Below, in pieces: positions 1 through 5,145 of a DNA stretch of 6,748 bases. Within the stretch, counting starts at the first letter, position 1. Each line of letters opens with the position of its first letter. Made by a program: the position numbers and the translations under genes. The stretch is from assembly GCA_028292145.1 (NCBI GenBank), contig JAQGMX010000409.1:1-6748 (forward strand), given 5' to 3'. Origin of the DNA: Variovorax sp. Its GTDB lineage: Bacteria; Pseudomonadota; Gammaproteobacteria; Burkholderiales; Burkholderiaceae_C. The notes beneath the pieces are model-generated. The model did no database searches. It was not told where the DNA came from and saw only the letters and a program-made list of their open reading frames with translations.

Positions 1-719
1 TCCTTGTTCGAATCGATGATGCGCTGGATCAGGGCCTGGAAGTCGGCAGGCGTGCCGACGTTCTCGGCCGTGTTGGAAGCCTGGTTGGTTGCAGACTCGG
101 CCTTGCTGGCCAGCGCTTCTGGCTGGAGTGCCGGCTTGCCGGTCTGAGCCAAGAGGGTTTGTGCCTGGTTCTTGATCGAATCGAACGAGATACCGCTGGC
201 TTGCAGTTGCTGCTTGGCAGCATCGGCTGCCGGACCTGCCACGGCAGCGGCTGCGGAACCGGTCACCGTCGCTGCGGTACCGACGACGCTTGCGCCGCCG
301 CGAACGACCGCGCTCACAGCCGAAGCCAGCAGGTAAGCCGTCACGATGGCGGCCAGACCCCAGGTCAGCAAGCCGTGCAGCATGGCATCGGTCTTTTCAG
401 GAGAACCTGCAAGATGGCCCGCAACCCAGCCGCCGGCGAACAGCGAAATGATGCTGCTCACTGCCCACCAGACGCCTGCGCCGATGCCAAACGAAGAAGC
501 ATCCGGGCTGCTATAGCGAAGTGGGTCGATTGTGCTCAAGCCAATACCGGCACCGAGCAGGCTCAGGACCATTTGGACGGTGATTGCGATCACCATGCCG
601 GCGATGACGGCGCCCCATGACACGCGTCGCAGCGGCGACTGTGTCAGGATCTCGTCGGAGGCGAGAGAAGTGCGGATGCCGGATGGCGTCCGCGCGTCGG
701 CGGGATAGGTAGAGCTCAT
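1..719 (-). CDS. 'PhnA-like' three-helix membrane protein, 3' end outside window
   Basis: The 239 codons visible are open from the ATG at 719 to the left edge, so the C-terminus is missing. The protein starts MSSTYPADARTPSG and has a short polar cytosolic-looking leader (1-32). Three hydrophobic segments follow at about residues 34-62, 78-104 and 113-140; they are rich in Gly and Ala, with a GGWVAGHLAG stretch at the end of the second. An Ala/Gln/Ser-rich, probably helical or disordered tail begins near residue 148 and is very poor in aromatic residues. From memory, Burkholderiales proteins with this pattern (charged leader, SPLRRVSWGAVIAG, three helices) are annotated 'PhnA-like', but nothing here resembles phosphonoacetate hydrolase or the PhnA zinc protein, so the name gives no function. 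The ATG has no clear Shine-Dalgarno sequence, yet no other start lies upstream in frame. An inner-membrane location is inferred. The 59-residue gene at 838-1017 lies 118 bases upstream on the same strand. Confidence 0.8.
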   Translation of the reverse strand, partial: MSSTYPADARTPSGIRTSLASDEILTQSPLRRVSWGAVIAGMVIAITVQMVLSLLGAGIGLSTIDPLRYSSPDASSFGIGAGVWWAVSSIISLFAGGWVAGHLAGSPEKTDAMLHGLLTWGLAAIVTAYLLASAVSAVVRGGASVVGTAATVTGSAAAAVAGPAADAAKQQLQASGISFDSIKNQAQTLLAQTGKPALQPEALASKAESATNQASNTAENVGTPADFQALIQRIIDSNK

Positions 720-837
720 GATGGACTGTTCGTTCAGTTCTGGTTGAAAGGGTCGCCATGATGGCTTCCGTTTTTCGTCAGACCCGGTATGAAACAGCCG
801 AGCTCTTGTCGTCCTTGGCGCCTACAGAAGATCAGCC

Positions 838-1017
838 TTAAGCCGATGCGTCTCCGTCTTTCGATTCCTTGTCTTCCTTGCTGTCGTCGTCGTGCTTGAG
901 CGCCGGCTTTTGACCAGGCTGCGGTGCGTGAATAGCGTCCGGTGCGATTTCCTCGCCGCGGTGTTTTTTCTCTTGTTGCACTTTTTTGTCGTGCGCGACA
1001 TTGCGTGGATCAGTCAT
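838..1017 (-). CDS. Small, highly charged hypothetical protein (59 aa)
   Basis: A complete short frame runs from ATG at 1017 to TAA at 838-840. It begins MTDPRNVAHDKKVQQEKKHR and ends in a Lys/Asp/Glu-rich tail (KHDDDSKEDKESKDGDASA). There are no hydrophobic segments, no Cys and no aromatic residue, so it is predicted to be soluble and largely disordered, with a Lys-rich first third and an acidic last third. Third codon positions are mostly G or C, as in neighbouring genes, which supports real coding. The start resembles small hypothetical proteins I recall from Burkholderiales, but I cannot name a family. It lies 54 bases downstream of the diguanylate cyclase gene and 118 bases upstream of the membrane protein gene, all on one strand. 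There is no obvious Shine-Dalgarno sequence. A longer frame on the opposite strand covers the same bases and is taken as its shadow. Confidence 0.65.
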   Translation of the reverse strand: MTDPRNVAHDKKVQQEKKHRGEEIAPDAIHAPQPGQKPALKHDDDSKEDKESKDGDASA

Positions 1018-1071
1018 GTGACGACCATGTATCCGGCTACGGCGAAGCGTGGTCGGACAGCACGCCGCGCG

Positions 1072-2637
1072 TCAGCCCGCTTCTTTCGAATACACCTGAT
1101 TTCGGCCGCGACTTTTCGCGACGTAAAGCGCTTCATCGGCTGCGTTCACCAGTGCGTAGCGTTCGCAGGAAGCGCCGGGAACGGCGGTCGCCACGCCCAG
1201 ACTGATCGAAACGATCCCCAGCGTTGTCTCTTCATGCGGGATGTGTCGCGACACGACGGCCGCGCGAGCATCTTCCGCAATCAGAGCGGCACCCGCCGAA
1301 TCGGTATCGGGCAGCAGCATCACGAGTTCTTCGCCGCCGTACCTCGCGACGAAGTCGCCGGTTCTTTCGATGGATGAAAGCACCGCCTGTGCGATCTGGC
1401 GCAGGCACTCGTCGCCCTGTACGTGACCGTAGCGGTCGTTGTAGTTCTTGAACTGGTCGACGTCGACCAGCACCACCGACAGCAATCGCTGCTCGCGCTG
1501 CGCTTTCTCGAAAACGCGCGCGAAACGGGAGTCGAAATACCGGCGGTTGGGAAGCCCGGTGAGCCCGTCGTACTGGGCCAGATGAGACAGACGCTCATTG
1601 GCGATGGACAAAGCATCACGCGTCTCGCGCAGCCCCGCTTCGGCGTCGAGGCGCAGGCGCATCGCCCGTATGACGTAGGCGCCGCTCGATGCCAGGAGAA
1701 GACACAGCACCAGCGTCAGGCCGGCCTGCACGAACGACGCCGTGCGCCACTCTTTGAGCACCTCGTCTTTTGCAAGCGCGACCGCCACCCGGATCGGGTA
1801 ATTGCGCATGTGATCGAAGCTGATGATCCGGTCGACCTTGTCGATGGACGAGGGGCCATCGATCACGCCCGATTTGCTGCTCTCGAATGCTTTTTGCAAA
1901 GCCGATGCGGGAATGGTCATCCCGATCTCGTCGACCTTGAAAGGTCTGCGCACCAGCAGCCGGTCGCGCATGGCCAGCGTGATGGCGCCGCCCTGACCCA
2001 CATCGTATTTTTCGAGCACGCTGCGCAGGAAACCGATGTTTAGCGTGGCTAGCGCAACGCCGTTGAAGTTGCCGTCGGTGTCGTTGATTCGCCGCGAAAT
2101 CGGTATGACCCACTCACCCGACGAACGGCTCACGAGGGGCGCGCCGATCCGAACCCTTTCGCTCAGATTTCCCTTGTGGAACTGAAAATACTCTCTGTCG
2201 GAGTTGTTCAACGAAGCGTTGGAGACGGCCTCGGAATGCACCACCCATTCCCCTTTGGCGTCGTAGATGAAAAGCCCTTTCAGAGCCTCGACGCCGGCCA
2301 CGTGGTTGACCAGCACAGGCTGCAGATTCTGCAAGGGCAGGCGATCGGTGTTCGCTCGTTCGAGTTCGAACACAAGACCGTCGACGATATGCGCGATCTC
2401 GGATATCGAGCCCTCTATCTGCTCGGTGACGGCGCGCGCAAGGTTTGTGTTCGAAAGCTGACTCTGCGCAACTTCCTGGGTATGTGCGCGAGCGATGAGC
2501 CAGCCGCTGGTCGCGATGAGCACGACACATCCCACGATGACCAGCCAGGTCACCGCCCGAACAAGGTTGATGCGGCTTTCGTTTTCTTCAGCGCGTTCGA
2601 GCGTTGAAAAAGCGCTGATGGATTCGGAACGGTCCAC
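1072..2637 (-). CDS. Membrane-anchored diguanylate cyclase with periplasmic Cache-type sensor and GGDEF domain
   Basis: This 521-residue protein would make cyclic di-GMP from two GTP in response to a periplasmic signal. A first transmembrane helix (about 26-50) is followed by a roughly 250-residue extracytoplasmic region. That region carries the DREYFQFHKGN signature (148-157) typical of double-Cache (dCache/PDC) sensors of this enzyme class. A second helix lies at about 302-325. A charged helical linker (326-354) with no clear HAMP domain joins it to the GGDEF domain (355-518). The domain has DGLTGLPNRRYFD at its start, the metal aspartate in VDVDQF (391-396), the active-site GGEEL (434-438), and an RxxD inhibitory site (R425-TGD428) exactly five residues before it. 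It is therefore expected to be active and feedback-inhibited by its product. There is no EAL domain. The start is a GTG at 2637: an in-frame TAA sits only one codon upstream, and the next in-frame candidate, Val29, would cut into the first helix. No strong ribosome binding site precedes it. The ligand is unknown. Confidence 0.93.
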   Translation of the reverse strand: MDRSESISAFSTLERAEENESRINLVRAVTWLVIVGCVVLIATSGWLIARAHTQEVAQSQLSNTNLARAVTEQIEGSISEIAHIVDGLVFELERANTDRLPLQNLQPVLVNHVAGVEALKGLFIYDAKGEWVVHSEAVSNASLNNSDREYFQFHKGNLSERVRIGAPLVSRSSGEWVIPISRRINDTDGNFNGVALATLNIGFLRSVLEKYDVGQGGAITLAMRDRLLVRRPFKVDEIGMTIPASALQKAFESSKSGVIDGPSSIDKVDRIISFDHMRNYPIRVAVALAKDEVLKEWRTASFVQAGLTLVLCLLLASSGAYVIRAMRLRLDAEAGLRETRDALSIANERLSHLAQYDGLTGLPNRRYFDSRFARVFEKAQREQRLLSVVLVDVDQFKNYNDRYGHVQGDECLRQIAQAVLSSIERTGDFVARYGGEELVMLLPDTDSAGAALIAEDARAAVVSRHIPHEETTLGIVSISLGVATAVPGASCERYALVNAADEALYVAKSRGRNQVYSKEAG

Positions 2638-2743
2638 AAATTAGCCGCAGAGCTGTCCTAGTGAAGTGAGGGTGCCGGTAAAGCGGCAGACAGTGTAGTC
2701 GCGGGCCAGTCAATGCCATTGCGTCAGGCCTCGAACTGGTGTG

Positions 2744-3217
2744 TCATAGATAAGTGAGCGAATTGCGACTCGCCATGTGGAGCGCCACAGCCATCAGTCT
2801 GGCTTCTTCTTCGTCGATCTTCTTGCTATGGGTCACCGCTCCGCCGGGGCCGAGCGTCATGCTGGGATTGGTCTTGTACGTGGCCGGGTCGAAGCCCAAT
2901 CGCACGATGCCGTTGTCGATGTCCACGAACATGAACCTGCCGTGGGAAAACGGTATGCAATTCGGCATATCTCCGGAGGCGTGCCGGTTGATCGTGTTGT
3001 GGTACGCGCGCCGGAAGCAGGTGGGGTTCTCACTCGCCTTCAAAGCGAGCACGCTCGTTACGTGATTGACGTCGCCATGAAACATGCGGTCCGGCATGGA
3101 CGCTGCGGAAGAATTCGACCGAATGTCGTTTCTGGCAAACGGTGCTGGCTGGCTCGACATTGAGGCGCCAAGCTGCGGTTTTTTCTGTGAATTCGAGTGT
3201 GATGCTTCGATGCGCAT
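2744..3217 (-). CDS. Hypothetical protein of unknown family (157 aa)
   Basis: I do not recognise this protein. It begins MRIEASHSNSQKKPQLGASM at 3217 and stops with TGA at 2744-2746. The first 45 residues are rich in Ser, Asn, Gln, Pro and Ala and lack a hydrophobic core, so there is no signal peptide or membrane helix. The rest looks folded: a VNHVTSVLALKASENPTCFRRAYHNT stretch (50-75) could be helical, HGRFMFVDIDNGIVRLGFDP (92-111) looks like a beta hairpin, and the end (DEEEARLMAVALHMAS) looks helical. Three Cys-free segments surround only two cysteines (67 and 86). Coding is supported by an AAGGAG Shine-Dalgarno sequence six bases before the ATG and by GC-rich third positions in the middle and end. 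The first 40 codons use more A/T at the third position (GCA, TCA, AAT, TCA). The gene sits just past the 3' end of tRNA-Leu. The Ser-rich unstructured N-terminus would suit a type III secreted effector, but I found no hrp-type promoter box, so that is only a guess. Confidence 0.7.
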   Translation of the reverse strand: MRIEASHSNSQKKPQLGASMSSQPAPFARNDIRSNSSAASMPDRMFHGDVNHVTSVLALKASENPTCFRRAYHNTINRHASGDMPNCIPFSHGRFMFVDIDNGIVRLGFDPATYKTNPSMTLGPGGAVTHSKKIDEEEARLMAVALHMASRNSLTYL

Positions 3218-3223
3218 GGAGGG

Positions 3224-3229
3224 CTCCTT
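3224..3229 (-). promoter_or_regulatory. Strong Shine-Dalgarno site for the 157-aa gene
   Basis: AAGGAG on the minus strand is followed by a six-base spacer (CCCTCC) and then the ATG at 3217. It is the best ribosome binding site in the window and fixes the start of the unknown protein at Met1 rather than Met20, which has no such site. Confidence 0.75.
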
Positions 3230-3278
3230 GAAAAGGAACCCAATTTAGAACGACCGAGCGCCGTGCGCGTTCAGATCG

Positions 3279-3295
3279 GTCCGATTGATTCGGAC
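3279..3295. repeat. Short perfect inverted repeat downstream of tRNA-Leu
   Basis: GTCCGA and TCGGAC form a perfect 6-bp stem around a 5-base loop, beginning 16 bases past the tRNA 3' end (tRNA direction). It could help end or process the tRNA transcript. No T-run follows on the minus strand, so it is not a canonical intrinsic terminator. An overlapping smaller inverted repeat (ATCGG-T-CCGAT, 3275-3285) would compete with it. Confidence 0.35.
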
Positions 3296-3310
3296 GAGGT
3301 CGACAATCCA

Positions 3311-3395
3311 TGGTGCCCGGGGCCGGAATCGAACCGGCACACCTTTCGGTGGGGGATTTTGAGTCCCCTGCGTCTACCAATTTCACCACCCGGGC
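3311..3395 (-). tRNA. tRNA-Leu, anticodon CAA, with encoded CCA
   Basis: The minus strand folds as an 85-base type II tRNA. The acceptor stem GCCCGGG pairs with CCCGGGC, followed by discriminator A and encoded CCA (3311-3313). The anticodon stem GGGGA/TCCCC closes the loop CTCAAAA, giving anticodon CAA at 3361-3359, which reads UUG leucine codons. The long variable arm CACC-GAAA-GGTG is the class mark of a leucine-type tRNA. The T arm is GCCGG-TTCGATT-CCGGC. The gene stands alone and is divergent from cysM, with only 40 bases between its 5' end and the cysM ATG. Confidence 0.97.
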
Positions 3396-3416
3396 AGGGA
3401 CTGAGCGCAGCCCAAA

Positions 3417-3425
3417 ATTATGGCA
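3417..3425 (-). promoter_or_regulatory. Candidate extended -10 promoter element for tRNA-Leu
   Basis: The minus strand reads TGC-CATAAT here. This is an extended -10 motif (TG, one base, then five of six matches to TATAAT), about 21 bases before the tRNA 5' end, so a start near 3410 would leave a leader of about 15 bases. The bases just downstream are GC-rich (GGGCTGCGCTC), as in stringently controlled stable-RNA promoters. No good -35 hexamer lies 16-18 bases upstream, where the DNA is already the first codons of cysM. The element is inferred from sequence only. Confidence 0.45.
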
Positions 3426-3435
3426 CAGTCGTCGC

Positions 3436-4338
3436 ATGAAATATCCCACCATCGAAGATGCGATCGGAAAGACGCCGCTGGTCGCGCTGCAGCGCATCGA
3501 TGCTGCCGTCAATGCGCGTCGCGGCAACGTGATTCTCGGCAAGCTTGAAGGCAACAACCCGGCCGGTTCGGTCAAGGACCGGCCGGCAATGTCGATGATC
3601 AAACGCGCGGAGGAGCGCGGCGAGATCAAGCCCGGCGACACGCTGATCGAGGCGACTTCCGGCAACACCGGCATCGCGCTGGCCATGGCCGCAGCGATCA
3701 AGGGCTACCGGATGATCCTGATCATGCCGGAGGACCTCTCCATCGAGCGTGCGCAGACGATGAAGGCGTTCGGCGCCGAATTGCTGCTCACGCCCAAGAG
3801 CGGCGGCATGGAATACGCCCGCGATCTGGCCGACCAAATGGTTGCCCAGGGCAAGGGCCGGGTGCTCGACCAGTTCGCGAATCCGGACAACCCGCGCATC
3901 CACTACGAAACCACCGGCCCGGAGATCTGGACCGATACGCGCGGCAAGGTCACGCATTTCGTCAGCGCGATGGGCACAACCGGCACCATCACCGGCGTCT
4001 CGCAGTTCCTTAAGGAAAAGAATCCCGCCGTGCAGATCGTCGGCGCGCAGCCTGACGAAGGCTCGCGCATTCCCGGCATCCGCAAGTGGCCGCAGGAATA
4101 CCTTCCGAAGATCTACGACCCGAGCCGCGTCGACCAGGTCATCAACGTGAGCCAGGACAATGCGGAAGAAATGTGCCGTCGTCTGGCGCGCGAGGAGGGC
4201 ATCTTCGGCGGCATTTCCGCAGCCGGTGCGCTGTGGGTAGCGCTCGAAGTCGCCAAGACGGTCGAGAACGCCACCATCGTCTTCATCGTCTGCGACCGCG
4301 GCGACCGTTACCTTTCGACCGGCGTTTTTCCCGCCTGA
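3436..4338 (+). CDS. cysM: Cysteine synthase B (O-acetylserine sulfhydrylase B)
   Basis: This 300-residue PLP enzyme makes L-cysteine from O-acetyl-L-serine and sulfide; CysM types can also use thiosulfate, giving S-sulfocysteine. It acts in the cytosol as a dimer. Visible motifs are GKTPLVALQRI near the start, the PLP lysine K47 in GSVKDRP, the substrate loop TSGNTG (74-79), the phosphate-binding GTTGT (180-184), and the CysM-type IPGIRKW (212-218), which separates it from CysK. EEGIFGGISAAGA (253-265) and the C-terminal CDRGDRYLSTG also fit CysM. The length is normal for the family. The ATG at 3436 is chosen because the protein then starts where the family does (MKYPTIEDAIGKTPL). The same frame stays open back to 3310, but that stretch is antisense to tRNA-Leu and not real coding. 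No Shine-Dalgarno sequence is evident, and any promoter must lie in or across the tRNA gene. It is first of four closely spaced plus-strand genes. Confidence 0.96.
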   Translation: MKYPTIEDAIGKTPLVALQRIDAAVNARRGNVILGKLEGNNPAGSVKDRPAMSMIKRAEERGEIKPGDTLIEATSGNTGIALAMAAAIKGYRMILIMPEDLSIERAQTMKAFGAELLLTPKSGGMEYARDLADQMVAQGKGRVLDQFANPDNPRIHYETTGPEIWTDTRGKVTHFVSAMGTTGTITGVSQFLKEKNPAVQIVGAQPDEGSRIPGIRKWPQEYLPKIYDPSRVDQVINVSQDNAEEMCRRLAREEGIFGGISAAGALWVALEVAKTVENATIVFIVCDRGDRYLSTGVFPA

Positions 4339-4350
4339 ATCGGACCCACG

Positions 4351-4887
4351 ATGACCCAGCCCCTTTTCTGCCAGTCTTGCGCCACGCCGCTGGCCGACAT
4401 CGAACTGATGGAGGACAGCGGCCCAACGACGCGGTTGCGCTGTCCGTCCTGCGGCTGGACGCACTGGAACAACCCGACGCCGGTGCTCGCGGCCATCGTC
4501 GAATATCGCGGGCAGGTGCTGCTGGCGCGCAATGCGGCCTGGACGAACAACATGTACGCGCTCATCACCGGCTTCATGGAAGCCGGCGAGTCGCCGCAGG
4601 AAGGCATTGCGCGCGAGGTGAAGGAAGAGACCAACCTCGACGTCAGCGCGCTCGATCTGGTCGGCGTCTACGATTTTCAGCGGATGAATCAGGTGCTGAT
4701 CGTCTATCACGCCGTCGCGGACGGCGAAGTGGTGCTGTCGCCAGAACTGGCCGATTACCGTCTCTACGACCTCGACGCGCTGCGCTGCTGGCCGGCCGGC
4801 ACCGGTTACGCGCTGGCCGACTGGCTGCGTGGACGCGGCCATGAACCGCAGTTCATGGAATGGCCCCGGCCTTCCGTCGCTGAATAG
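4351..4887 (+). CDS. NUDIX hydrolase with N-terminal zinc ribbon
   Basis: This 178-residue protein probably hydrolyses a nucleoside diphosphate linked to another group. The N-terminus carries a zinc ribbon with C7-x2-C10 and C31-x2-C34 (FCQSC ... RCPSCGWTHWNNP). The NUDIX box runs from G74 to L96 (G-x5-E-x7-REV-x-EE-x-N-L). The metal-binding REVKEE core is intact, but the usual Gly near the end of the box is Asn95. The zinc ribbon is shared with NudC-type NADH pyrophosphatases, but the SQPWPFP signature that follows the box in NudC is absent; YDFQRMNQVLIVYHA (107-121) stands there instead. A NADH/NAD-specific role is therefore not supported and the substrate is unknown. The gene starts 12 bases after cysM, without a good Shine-Dalgarno sequence, which suggests cotranscription and perhaps reinitiation by ribosomes leaving cysM. 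Confidence 0.92.
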   Translation: MTQPLFCQSCATPLADIELMEDSGPTTRLRCPSCGWTHWNNPTPVLAAIVEYRGQVLLARNAAWTNNMYALITGFMEAGESPQEGIAREVKEETNLDVSALDLVGVYDFQRMNQVLIVYHAVADGEVVLSPELADYRLYDLDALRCWPAGTGYALADWLRGRGHEPQFMEWPRPSVAE

Positions 4888-4916
4888 AATCCGCCGAATC
4901 AAGGAACCAACTTCCC

Positions 4917-5144
4917 ATGAACATCGATCTCGAGCTCGACACCCGCGGCCTGCATTGCCCGCTGCCCATCCTCAAGGCCAAGCGTTCGCTCAACGGCATG
5001 ACCAGCGGCCAGTTGCTGAAGGTCGTTTCCACCGACGCCGGCTCGCTACGCGACTTCCAGGCGTTCTCGCGCCAAACCGGCAACGACCTCGTCGAACAGC
5101 AGACCGTCGGCGACGAGTTCATCCACGTCCTGCGCCGTCGCTGA
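4917..5144 (+). CDS. tusA: TusA-family sulfurtransferase (sulfur carrier)
   Basis: This small cytosolic protein of 75 residues carries persulfide sulfur on a single cysteine. The family signature is present: DTRGLHCPLPILKAK with the acceptor C14 in the CPxP motif, followed by the usual two-layer fold pattern (QLLKVVSTDAGSLRDFQAF, then DEFIHVLRRR). C14 is its only cysteine. In E. coli TusA takes sulfur from the cysteine desulfurase IscS and feeds 2-thiouridine formation in tRNA, and other family members serve sulfur oxidation or molybdoenzyme maturation. TusB, TusC and TusD are not in this window, so the downstream acceptor is not shown and the symbol means family level. AAGGAA lies about 11 bases before the ATG, a usable but long spacing. 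It follows the NUDIX gene by 29 bases. The link with cysM (cysteine supply) is a reasonable pathway connection. Confidence 0.9.
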   Translation: MNIDLELDTRGLHCPLPILKAKRSLNGMTSGQLLKVVSTDAGSLRDFQAFSRQTGNDLVEQQTVGDEFIHVLRRR

Positions 5145-5145
5145 C

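Noticed and set aside
892..1377. A 161-codon plus-strand frame over the small charged gene and the end of the cyclase gene
   Set aside because: Most of it is antisense to the conserved GGDEF domain, and the rest mirrors the 59-residue gene codon by codon.
2673..2688. TGCCG/CGGCA hairpin as terminator of the 157-residue gene
   Set aside because: The stem has only 5 bp, no T-run follows, and it lies over 50 bases past the stop codon; it may be chance.
2754..3163. Plus-strand frames opposite the 157-residue gene
   Set aside because: They lack a ribosome binding site, whereas the minus-strand gene has AAGGAG at ideal spacing and better third-position GC.
3218..3310. A hrp/PIP-type box (paired TTCG motifs) before the 157-residue gene, which would support a type III effector
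   Set aside because: No pair of TTCG motifs at the required spacing is present on the minus strand in this stretch.
3311..3395. tRNA-Leu as an integrase attachment site with a duplicated tRNA end
   Set aside because: No second copy of the tRNA 3' end and no integrase gene were seen in the window, so only the position is suggestive.
3418..4902. A 494-codon open frame on the minus strand opposite cysM and the NUDIX gene
   Set aside because: It lies antisense to two genes with clear family motifs, its translation is rich in Arg, Ala, Asp and His with no domain, and long antisense frames are expected in GC-rich coding DNA.
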